NCBI GenBank assembly: GCA_003445555.1
Contig: DMDI01000077.1
Location: 1-15,123 of the forward strand
DNA length: 15,123 nucleotides
Source of the DNA: Desulfotomaculum sp.
Lineage (GTDB): Bacteria; Bacillota; Desulfotomaculia; Desulfotomaculales; Nap2-2B
Direction: 5' to 3'
Positions 7,202 to 12,894 of the stretch are shown in pieces. Position numbers and translations under genes: made by a program. Each line of letters starts with the position of its first letter. Position 1 is the first letter of the stretch. The notes under the pieces were generated by a model. The model did no database searches. It was not told the origin of the DNA and saw only the letters and a program-made list of their open reading frames with translations.

Positions 7202-7229
7202 TGACTCAATAGGAGCTAGTCATGAGTCA
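7202..7229 (+). promoter_or_regulatory. Inverted repeat enclosing ribosome site and start codon
   Basis: TGACTCA (7202-7208) and TGAGTCA (7223-7229) can form a 7-bp stem. The loop holds AGGAG, and the TG of the start codon of the next gene (ATG 7222) is paired in the stem. This could weaken translation initiation. It may be chance; nothing else in the 200-base gap after the superoxide reductase gene was recognised apart from the palindrome at 7063. Confidence 0.3.
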
Positions 7230-8073
7230 ACTAGAAGCTTTGCAACAGGAAATTATTTCTTTTGCCCGGGAGAAGGGGGCAGATTTAACTGGTTTTGCCC
7301 GGGTGGAAAAATGGGCTGAAATGGCCGAGGTGCCGCAGGAGTTTTGGCCCCAAGAACTTTGGCCGCCGGCCAAAACGGTAATTGTCCTGGGTATGGCTAT
7401 GCCCCTGCCCATTGTGGAAACAACCCCTTCGGCCATCCACATGGAACTGTATAACACGTGCAACCGGGAACTGGATAGCTTGGCCTACCGTTTAACCTTA
7501 TGGCTGAACCGGCAGGGCCAAGCTTCTATTTTCTTCCCCCGGGACTGCTACGGAAGCATAAAAATTTTACTGGAAAAACCTTTCGCTGCTTTTGGCCATG
7601 TGCCGGCCGCAAAATATGCCGGCCTGGGCACCCTTGGTTTAAGTCATCTCCTTTTAACCCCGGCCTTCGGCCCCCGGGTCAGATTTGTTTCGGTTTTTAC
7701 GACTGCCACTTTGGAAAACAGTCCTCCTCAGGCCAAAGAACTCTGCATTAAATGCCAGGCCTGCATTAAATGCTGCCCGCCCGGTGCCCTTAAAGCCCCT
7801 GCCCCTGGTGGGGGGTTGGCCGTTTACGACAAAATTGCCTGCGCCCAAAGAGCGTATGAACTTACCCGGCGGCGCTGCTATCCTTGCGGGGTTTGCAGCA
7901 AAGTGTGTCCCATCGGGGACGACCGTATGCTTTTTCAAGCCACAAAAAATACAAAAAAATACCTGCAAGAAAAGGAAATACTGACCAAAGAACTAGACCA
8001 TCCTGATTACCGTTCCTGGGAACATTTCCGCCGCTACGGAAGCTGGTCTGAAAAAGAGGAGGGGAAACGCTAG
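7222..8073 (+). CDS. Double-[4Fe-4S] protein of the epoxyqueuosine reductase-like COG1600 family
   Basis: A 283-residue soluble redox protein. Residues 1-165 resemble the QueG/COG1600 N-terminal domain (EKGADLTGFARVEKW, KTVIVLGMAMP, AKYAGLGTLG, PRVRFVSVFT). The ferredoxin-like domain has two complete CxxCxxCxxxC motifs, C175/178/181/185 and C219/222/225/229, each ending in C-P, which should hold two [4Fe-4S] clusters. It is shorter than typical QueG and lacks the C-terminal HEAT-like extension, so tRNA modification is not assured; an uncharacterised reductase branch is equally likely. ATG 7222 has AGGAG seven bases upstream. It follows superoxide reductase after a 200-base gap, so it may have its own promoter, and precedes the catalase remnant. 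Confidence 0.8.
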   Translation: MSQLEALQQEIISFAREKGADLTGFARVEKWAEMAEVPQEFWPQELWPPAKTVIVLGMAMPLPIVETTPSAIHMELYNTCNRELDSLAYRLTLWLNRQGQASIFFPRDCYGSIKILLEKPFAAFGHVPAAKYAGLGTLGLSHLLLTPAFGPRVRFVSVFTTATLENSPPQAKELCIKCQACIKCCPPGALKAPAPGGGLAVYDKIACAQRAYELTRRRCYPCGVCSKVCPIGDDRMLFQATKNTKKYLQEKEILTKELDHPDYRSWEHFRRYGSWSEKEEGKR

Positions 8074-8092
8074 TAGCGAAAACCGTATCTGA

Positions 8093-8271
8093 ATTTATAA
8101 CCGCCCTCTTATACCAATCAATAATGATCAACGTGATGGGGCTATGCAATATGGTTCATTCACCGGTTCAGTTAATTATGAACCGGACAGCTTCAACGGC
8201 GGGTAATTGATAATCTGACTAAAGCCGGTATTGATTTAGGCAAACTTGTGGCAAATGATCTAAAATTTTAA
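8093..8271 (+). pseudogene. Haem catalase remnant (C-terminal fragment, frameshifted and deleted)
   Basis: The 224-base gap between the COG1600 gene and the COQ7-like gene contains a recognisable piece of a monofunctional haem catalase. From 8093 the frame reads NRPLIPINNDQRDGAM and GSVNYEPDSFNGG, closely matching the catalase pattern NRPxxPxxNxQRDGxM followed by NYEPNSFxG. It stops at TAA 8204. A second frame, from about 8203, reads VIDNL and then KAGIDLGKLVANDLKF to TAA 8269. This resembles the C-terminal catalase-related domain, where a decayed helix precedes a final ...LGxxVAxxLxF-type end. The roughly 330-residue haem-binding N-terminal part is absent and an internal deletion joins the two blocks. 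No functional enzyme can be made. It shows that this stress island once carried a catalase gene. Confidence 0.75.
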
Positions 8272-8297
8272 AGACGATTGAAGGGGGAAGAAGCAAT

Positions 8298-8846
8298 ATG
8301 GAAAAACAAGGTAAATTGAAATATGACATTTCCATAATCCGAACCCAAGTACGAATTGAAGACATCCGCTTGCGCGGACGGGGTTTTTCTTCATTGAGAT
8401 TAAGAGGCATCAAAAAGGGGCTGCTTACTTTACATGCCTTAGAATTAATGGCAACCAATATATACCGGTTTCAGATTACGAAAAAGGAAAGCGAGATTAA
8501 CCGCCAATTAATCGCTGCCATGGGCAATGAAATGACCCATTTTCAAGACTTTCAGATTAAACTTTTTGAATACGGCTGGAAACCAAGTAAACTTATCAGC
8601 GGATATTGGTTTGTGGGTTTTGTCTTTGGATATTTTTCCCGCCTGATGGGTTCTAGGGCTATCCTTAAAACCGGTATCTGGGTAGAAACAAAAGCCGTTC
8701 ACCACTATGCCAGACTCCTCCGGACAATAGATTGGGATGAAGATACCCGTAGGATAATTGAAAAGAACCAGGCTGATGAATATGGACATATCAACCGGTG
8801 GAAAAACCTTCTCCACGCAAACGAAAAAAATATTAAAAAAATTTAA
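8298..8846 (+). CDS. COQ7-like ferritin-fold di-iron protein
   Basis: A 182-residue protein with the full ligand set of a carboxylate-bridged di-iron four-helix bundle: E49 (HALELMATNIYRFQ), E78xxH81 (NEMTHF), E130 (WVETKAVHHY) and E161xxH164 (DEYGHI). The order, the spacings (29, 52 and 31 residues) and the hydrophobic YWFVGFVFGYFSRLMGSRA segment between the second and third ligands resemble the demethoxyubiquinone hydroxylase (COQ7) family, a membrane-surface monooxygenase. Ubiquinone synthesis is not expected in an anaerobic clostridium, so another substrate, or an O2/peroxide-reducing role, is more likely. AAGGGGGA precedes ATG 8298 by about nine bases. A basic N-terminal arm of about 40 residues precedes the bundle. 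It is followed closely by the CDO-like gene. Confidence 0.75.
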   Translation: MEKQGKLKYDISIIRTQVRIEDIRLRGRGFSSLRLRGIKKGLLTLHALELMATNIYRFQITKKESEINRQLIAAMGNEMTHFQDFQIKLFEYGWKPSKLISGYWFVGFVFGYFSRLMGSRAILKTGIWVETKAVHHYARLLRTIDWDEDTRRIIEKNQADEYGHINRWKNLLHANEKNIKKI

Positions 8847-8866
8847 AACTGATGAGGAGGTATTTT

Positions 8867-9586
8867 ATGGACATTGCCGAATTCACCAGGGAATTTGAGC
8901 TTTTAGTTACCTCAGAACAAGCCTATCCGGTTTTAATTACGGAGGGACAAAAATTATTGGAAAAATTATTAAAACAACGTGATTTGATTGCCGAAGCGGT
9001 AGATAAAGTTATCCGGGAGGCAGATTTTCTTCACGGGCAAATTTTAACCATTGACCCAAATGAAATTACCTTATATCGTTCTCCCCAGGGAAATTTTTCT
9101 TTGCGCCTTTTTATCTGGGAGCCAGGAATAGCTTACCCGGCGCATGACCATGGCTCCTGGGGAGTAGTGGGTGCCTGGGCGGGTATAGTAGAGGAAGTTA
9201 AGTACCGGCGTTTAGACGACGGAAACCGGGAAGGATACGCCGATTTAGCCGTGAAAAACAAAGCTGCTCTATCCCCAGGTGAACTTACCGCGGTTCTCCC
9301 CTTAAACGAGGGTATTCACCAGATGGGCGCGGTGGGAGATTTGCCGGCCCTTACCGTGCACGCTTACGGCAATCCGATCCGTAAGGGCTATATCCAGTAT
9401 TTTGACCCGGCGGCAAAAAAAGTGATCAAAGTCTTTGCCCCTAAATTAAGCCGCAAAATTGTCGCCCTCAGAGCTTTGGCCGGTGTAAGAGAGGATTGGG
9501 CCAGGCAGTTATTAACTGAAGTTTGCCGGGATAAAAATCCCCAGTTAAGCCAGGAAGCCCGGTTGTCCTTGCAGAAGATGCAGTGA
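8867..9586 (+). CDS. Cysteine dioxygenase-like thiol dioxygenase (cupin fold)
   Basis: Likely mononuclear-iron enzyme oxidising a thiol with O2 to a sulfinate. It has 239 residues from ATG 8867, with GAGGAGG just upstream; an in-frame ATG at 8852 is inside the ribosome site region and rejected. The cupin part (about 60-180) shows WEPGIAYPAHDHGSWGVV with H93 and H95, and EGIHQMG with H151, which together form a CDO-type three-histidine site; H165 in ALTVHAYGNP follows. The cysteine of the mammalian Cys-Tyr crosslink is not at the expected place (AWAGIVEE), as in many bacterial members. A C-terminal helical tail of about 50 residues (APKLSRKIVALRALAGVRED...) goes beyond the core. It lies 20 bases after the COQ7-like gene. 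The substrate could be cysteine, mercaptopropionate or another thiol. Confidence 0.8.
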   Translation: MDIAEFTREFELLVTSEQAYPVLITEGQKLLEKLLKQRDLIAEAVDKVIREADFLHGQILTIDPNEITLYRSPQGNFSLRLFIWEPGIAYPAHDHGSWGVVGAWAGIVEEVKYRRLDDGNREGYADLAVKNKAALSPGELTAVLPLNEGIHQMGAVGDLPALTVHAYGNPIRKGYIQYFDPAAKKVIKVFAPKLSRKIVALRALAGVREDWARQLLTEVCRDKNPQLSQEARLSLQKMQ

Positions 9587-9635
9587 TCTTTTGCACCCCG
9601 CAGAAGTTGATTTAGGAATATAAGGAGGCAAAAGA

Positions 9636-9983
9636 ATGGAACACAATAAAAGTCAGGCAAGCAAAGTAGATCTTTTACCAAAAGCAAAAAAACTAATTGA
9701 GTTGGTGAACTATCAGGAAAATTCTATAGTGAGTCAAACAATAATTGATAAAAAAACAGGCACCGTGACTCTTTTTGCTTTTGACGAAGGACAAGGGTTA
9801 AGCGAACACACCGCCCCATTTGATGCTCTCGTCTGTCTTCTTGACGGGGAAGCGGAAATATTTATTTCCGGCAAGCCCCTTCAGATAAAAGAAGGGGAAA
9901 TGGTAATCATGCCGGCTAACCAGCCGCACGCTTTAAGGGCGGTAAAAAAATTTAAAATGGTATTAACAATGATCCGGTCGTAA
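9636..9983 (+). CDS. Small single-domain cupin
   Basis: A 115-residue cupin-2 type protein. After about 40 helical residues come strands TGTVTLFAFDEGQGLSEHTAPFDALVCLLDGEAEIFISG (motif 1, with H58) and KEGEMVIMPANQPHALRA (motif 2, with H97 or nearby). The second motif keeps the PxxxPHAL pattern; motif 1 has one clear histidine plus acidic residues, so metal binding is probable but incomplete compared with enzymes. Similar small cupins bind metals or small ligands, and some are quercetinase- or isomerase-like, so function is open. AAGGAGG precedes ATG 9636. It is 49 bases after the CDO-like gene and is probably the last gene of that short operon, directly before the group II intron. Confidence 0.85.
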   Translation: MEHNKSQASKVDLLPKAKKLIELVNYQENSIVSQTIIDKKTGTVTLFAFDEGQGLSEHTAPFDALVCLLDGEAEIFISGKPLQIKEGEMVIMPANQPHALRAVKKFKMVLTMIRS

Positions 9984-10327
9984 TGATTTTTAATAGTACC
10001 GTCTGGCCAATCGAGAACGGCCGATGTGGTTACACACACAGAAGGCAACATCAGTATAGGCATTTTGGCGAGCCTACATTGGCACTCCGGGGTCTAAGAA
10101 CTCGGCACGTTAACACCAAGAATTAACGGTAACTCGGGAGACCCTGTCTTTTCCCTAACGTGGGTATGCCCTACAAGCGACAACCAAGCAAGGAAGGCAA
10201 AAGAAAGACAGGGAGTCGGATGACTGAATAGTATCAATGAAGCAGCGTAATGGCTATGGAGAAAAGGCAGTCACACCAGGAGAGCTTGGCAAAGGACACA
10301 ATTACCATACCCAGAGGTGGAGAATAA

Positions 10328-11635
10328 TTGGAAACAAAACTTGCTAGGATAGCCCAGGTGGCCAAAGAGCGACACAGAAGAACAGTTTACCAGCCTGGCT
10401 CACTTACTTGATGTAGAAATGCTACGGCAATGCCACCATGAATTTAGTAGAAATAAGGCTCCAGGTATTGATAAAGTAACCAAAGACAAATACGAAGAAA
10501 ACCTTTTAGAAAATACTACGAGACTGCATGAATCTTTAAAGAAGATGGCATATAAGCCACAAGCGGTAAGAAGGGTATACATTCCTAAACAAGGTAGTAA
10601 CCAGAAACGACCCCTAGGCATTCCAGCCTATGAAGACAAAATAGTCCAGTTGGCGGTCAGTAAAGTACTATCGTCCATATACGAACAAGATTTTCTTGAT
10701 TGCTCATACGGGTTTCGTCCGGGACGAAGCGCCCATGATGCCTTGCGAAGACTAAACGACATTATAATGACCAAGAAAATCAACTGGGTAGTAGACGCCG
10801 ACATATCCGGATTTTTCGAGCACGTAGACCACGATTGGATGATGAAATGTCTAGGAGTCAGGATAAAGGACAGCAAACTACTAAGGATTATAGCCCGGAT
10901 GCTTAAAGCAGGTATTATGGAGGAAGGGAAAATAAAAGCCTCCCTTGAAGGGACTCTTCAGGGAGGCAATATATCCCCAATTCTGGCCAATATTTATCTG
11001 CATTATGTACTTGACCTATGGTTTGAGAAAGTAGCTAAAAAGCAGTTTAAAGGTAGGGCGTATATGGTTAGATATGGCGATGATTTTGTCTGCTGCTTTC
11101 AATATGAAGCGGAAACCAAAAGATTCTATCAACTACTTGCGGAAAGGCTTAAGAAATTTAATCTTAACCTGGCCGAAAGACAAAGAGCAAGATAATTGAG
11201 TTTGGTTTGTTCGCTGCCCGGAACGTTAAAAGACAAGGAAGGAATAAGCCAGATACATTTGACTTTCTTGGCTTTACCCATTATTGTGGCCTAAGTCGGA
11301 ACGGCAAGTTTAGGGTTAAGCGAAAGACCAGTAGTAAGAAATTTAAATCTTCCCTTCAAAGAATGAAACGGTGGATAAAAGCCAATCGCTCATTACCGGT
11401 TAATCTAATACTTGAAGAAACTAGAGTCAAACTTATAGGTCACTACAGATATTATGGGGTCACAGATAACGGGCCGATGTTGTCCCGATACTGGTACGAG
11501 GTAGCCAAACTATTATTTAAATGGCTTAACCGCAGAAGCCAGCGGAATAGCTATACCTGGGAAAAGTTCTTGTTGCTGCTAAAGGCCAAACCCCTACCAA
11601 GCCCTAAAATATATGTAAGCATATTTTACAATTAA
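10328..11635 (+). pseudogene. Group II intron reverse transcriptase/maturase, two frameshifts
   Basis: Encodes the intron's splicing and mobility protein, but the frame is broken twice. TTG 10328 begins METKLARIAQVAKER in frame 2. The reading then moves to frame 0 near 10370-10380 (EEQFTSLAHLLDVEML..., extra base), and back to frame 2 near 11177 (AE | KTKSKIIEFG, consistent with one A lost from a GAAAAG run). The long middle piece (10419-11195) has the RT blocks NKAPGIDKVT, RRVYIPKQG, RPLGIPAYEDKIVQ, GFRPGRSAHDAL, GTLQGGNISPILANIYLH and the catalytic YGDD (usually YADD). The last piece has the maturase X domain (FKSSLQRMKRWIK, GHYRYYGVTDN) and ends PKIYVSIFYN. No HNH endonuclease domain follows. 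Unless these are sequencing errors, it is non-functional. Confidence 0.85.
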
Positions 11636-11671
11636 TAGAGACGGGCATAAATGGGCGAGGCTCCGGGTGAG

Positions 11672-11704
11672 GAGCCGTGTGCGTGAATAGCGCAAGCACG
11701 GTTC
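11672..11704 (+). ncRNA. Group II intron domain V catalytic hairpin
   Basis: A 33-base hairpin opens with GAGCCGTGTGCG and closes with GCACGGTTC around a GTGAATAGC-like internal loop. It matches the conserved bacterial domain V (GAGCCGTA...TACGGTTC type). It contains the catalytic AGC triad position near its start and is followed by domain VI. The good preservation suggests the RNA may still be able to splice with help in trans. Confidence 0.85.
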
Positions 11705-11714
11705 TGAGAGGGTT

Positions 11715-11815
11715 GGGCGTACAATTTAGCCAAGGAGCAAATATTGTGGCACTCCCGTGAGGAAACGGGGAGAAACGGTGAAAACAAACCTGCTCCTAAA
11801 GTTAGAGAGGCGCCC
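11715..11815 (+). ncRNA. Enlarged domain VI region of the intron
   Basis: GGGCG (11715-11719) can pair with CGCCC (11811-11815), enclosing nested stems GGAGCA/TGCTCC (11734-11739 / 11791-11796) and CTCCCGT/ACGGGGAG (11752-11758 / 11765-11772). Domain VI is normally a short hairpin of about 35-45 bases before the 3' end. Here the pairings imply a roughly 100-base branched structure. The pairing was made by eye. Confidence 0.4.
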
Positions 11816-11817
11816 TT

Positions 11818-12099
11818 CTACTCGACACTAGCCGTTCTTACTTTAGGCTTTACATAAACCGTTAGCCACCGTTTAAGCCAGTCGCCAAAAGTAAGCTTAC
11901 ATGGTTCTGTAAAGCTGCCGGTATTAATGTTATGCTGGTTTTCAACAAGCCAATCCTGTCCTTCTTTCCTGGTCTCAAAGTATTTACTAATCTGTTTCAG
12001 TTTGCCGGTTAAAGGATCATGTCCAATGCTTAATCTGGCTTCCCATTTTCCGTTCTTGTGTTTGCGTAACATGCCTTCACCGTGTCCGCGCTTAGCCAT
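11818..12099 (-). pseudogene. Tyrosine integrase, N-terminal fragment only
   Basis: Site-specific recombinase of a phage or integrative element; only its first ~90 residues remain. The fragment shows the N-terminal AP2-like DNA-binding domain (GEGMLRKHKNGKWEARLSIGHDPLTGK, SKYFETRKEGQDWL) and the start of the core-binding domain (TFGDWLKRWLTVYVKPKVRTAS). The last two codons and the stop come from the intron's 3' end (CTACTCGAC on the plus strand), so the frame is broken by the intron in antisense orientation. The catalytic domain (R...HxxR...Y) is not found on the other side of the intron, where the cupin gene begins to be read back directly, so it was deleted or moved. ATG 12099 overlaps the preceding stop by one base (TAATG), with GGAG upstream. 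Confidence 0.85.
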
Positions 12100-12293
12100 T
12101 ACTCCTTGCCTCCTCTTTCTTCTTTTTTGCAGCTTCGGTATAGTCTATCCACCTGCCAGGCTTGTACAACTGCTAGCATAGCCAACTTTTGCCGAAGCAG
12201 GTTCTTCCGCCGGGTATGCGCGGCCTTATTCTTGGGAATATCCGTTCTAGTGAGAAGACTATTTATCTGCTTAATTAGAGTCTCCTTGCGCAT
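12099..12293 (-). CDS. Small basic protein of unknown function, upstream of integrase
   Basis: A 64-residue lysine/arginine-rich, mostly helical protein (KETLIKQINSLLTRTDIPKNKAAHTRRKNLLRQKLAML). No family is recognised. The start overlaps the end of the preceding gene by 23 bases, with GGGAGGCGG upstream, and its stop overlaps the integrase start (TAATG). The three genes are therefore translationally coupled. Its size, charge and position just before an integrase make a DNA-binding accessory role (excisionase-like or structural) possible, but no motif proves it. Confidence 0.6.
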   Translation of the reverse strand: MRKETLIKQINSLLTRTDIPKNKAAHTRRKNLLRQKLAMLAVVQAWQVDRLYRSCKKEERGGKE

Positions 12294-12582
12294 GGTGATC
12301 CGCCTCCCTTGCCTGCCCCGTTGCGCGGCAGGCCTCCTTCCGTAATTCTTCTTTTAAGTCCGCCAGTTCCGGCAGTCTACGCTCACTGATGTTTTCCACC
12401 TGCTCCATGGTAAGCTTGCCTTCCTGGTATAGTTTGCGAATAGCCGTCAGGGGTTCTTTACCCAGGTAACAGTACCACCGCGAATTAATACCGCCAGGGA
12501 CAGGTATTTTTTCCATTAAGCTAGCGTAACGTCTTATTTTGTTTTTGCCCTGTCTCTTTTCCCAGGAAACATAATAGGCCAT
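12271..12582 (-). CDS. Conserved-looking hypothetical protein of the mobile element
   Basis: A 103-residue protein starting MAYYVSWEKRQGKNKIRRYASLMEKI with a strong AGGAGGG ribosome site. Residues about 10-55 look like a small beta-rich fold (YVSWEKR, INSRWYCYLGKEPL). Residues 45-90 are helical (IRKLYQEGKLTMEQVENISERRLPELADLKEELRKEA), and the tail is polar (HHAQGDSN). No function is recognised. It is the first gene of a short operon with the 64-residue protein and the integrase, behind a good promoter and a long inverted repeat. A regulator or recombination-control role is a guess from position only. Confidence 0.65.
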   Translation of the reverse strand: MAYYVSWEKRQGKNKIRRYASLMEKIPVPGGINSRWYCYLGKEPLTAIRKLYQEGKLTMEQVENISERRLPELADLKEELRKEACRATGQAREADHHAQGDSN

Positions 12583-12598
12583 AAGGATAAACCCTCCT

Positions 12599-12640
12599 AT
12601 ATATACTAAACATACAGCTTGTTGTATATTTACTATATAT
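12599..12640 (-). promoter_or_regulatory. 18-bp imperfect inverted repeat over the transcription start
   Basis: ATATATACTAAACATACA (12599-12616) and TGTATATTTACTATATAT (12623-12640) are inverted copies with 2 mismatches in 18 and a 6-base spacer. The repeat covers the predicted start point (about 12635) and the leader of the 12582 gene. It is a good candidate for a repressor operator or a leader hairpin controlling the integrase operon. Confidence 0.5.
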
Positions 12641-12641
12641 C

Positions 12642-12670
12642 AGTATAGGGGATAGATAGGGGATAGTCAA
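12642..12670 (-). promoter_or_regulatory. Sigma-A-type promoter of the integrase operon
   Basis: On the minus strand, TTGACT (12665-12670) and TATACT (12642-12647) have a 17-base spacer and point toward the gene starting at 12582. The predicted RNA start near 12635 falls inside the inverted repeat at 12599-12640. Confidence comes from both boxes having one mismatch and ideal spacing. Confidence 0.65.
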
Positions 12671-12736
12671 GGATTATTTTACTAATGGAGGAGGAAATTT
12701 TTATGCTTGCGTAAATGCCCCAAAATAAAGAGAGAA

Positions 12737-12775
12737 ACACCCGGCTAATGGTCTAATACCTGCCGGGTGTTTTAC
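12737..12775 (+). terminator. Intrinsic terminator (plus strand)
   Basis: ACACCCGGC (12737-12745) pairs perfectly with GCCGGGTGT (12762-12770), followed by TTTTA. The stem has 9 bp and a 16-base loop. It faces plus-strand transcription, yet the only plus-strand coding potential before it is a tiny frame, ATG CTT GCG TAA, at 12703-12714 behind GGAGGAGG. It could be the relic of a lost divergent gene, or a stop for intrusion into the neighbouring operon. Confidence 0.6.
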
Positions 12776-12827
12776 TTGCCGTTTTTAGGCTGCTTTTATG
12801 TGGCTACGTCAACTCTGCGGAATTTCC

Positions 12828-12846
12828 GGTTAGTTGGCAACTAACC
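12828..12846. repeat. 19-bp perfect palindrome (9-1-9)
   Basis: GGTTAGTTG-g-CAACTAACC is perfectly symmetrical around one central base. It lies in a 300-base non-coding stretch (12583-12882) between the integrase operon and the next genes. No T-run follows it. Candidate operator or recombinase/resolvase core site; function unknown. Confidence 0.65.
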
Positions 12847-12861
12847 AACGAAGTACCCGCC

Positions 12862-12894
12862 ACAAAAACAAAACCCGCCTTTTTAAAGCGGGTT
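12862..12894 (-). terminator. Intrinsic terminator of the 13562-12883 gene pair
   Basis: On the minus strand, AACCCGC (12888-12894) pairs with GCGGGTT (12872-12878) and is followed by TTGTTTTTGT. The hairpin overlaps the last codons of the 118-residue protein gene, whose stop lies in the loop. It ends the upstream operon before the integrase operon promoter. Confidence 0.75.

Larger units (their letters stand above)
10001..11826 (+). mobile_element. Group II intron (retroelement), degenerate
   Basis: A region of about 1.83 kb containing the RNA parts and the reverse transcriptase/maturase gene of a group II intron. Bases 10001-10327 contain the long structured 5' part (domain I style, including the GGCCAATCGAGAACGGCC stem and the GGAGTCGGATGACTGAATAGTA stretch common in bacterial introns). 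Bases 11672-11704 are a clear domain V. The 3' end is placed near 11826 at CTACTCGAC, a typical intron end. The 5' end is placed at GTCTGG (10001) but lacks the consensus GUGYG, so the true end may be different or lost. No gene other than the maturase is seen in the first 330 bases. Confidence 0.8.

Noticed and set aside
7227-8149. Several frames of 78-104 residues on both strands over the COG1600 gene
   Set aside because: Shadows of a well-supported gene with two ferredoxin motifs.
8852-8866. Earlier ATG for the CDO-like protein
   Set aside because: This ATG overlaps the GAGGAGG ribosome site; ATG 8867 has ideal spacing.
12599-12640. CRISPR repeat or CRISPR leader
   Set aside because: Only a single inverted repeat, with no spaced direct repeats anywhere in the window.
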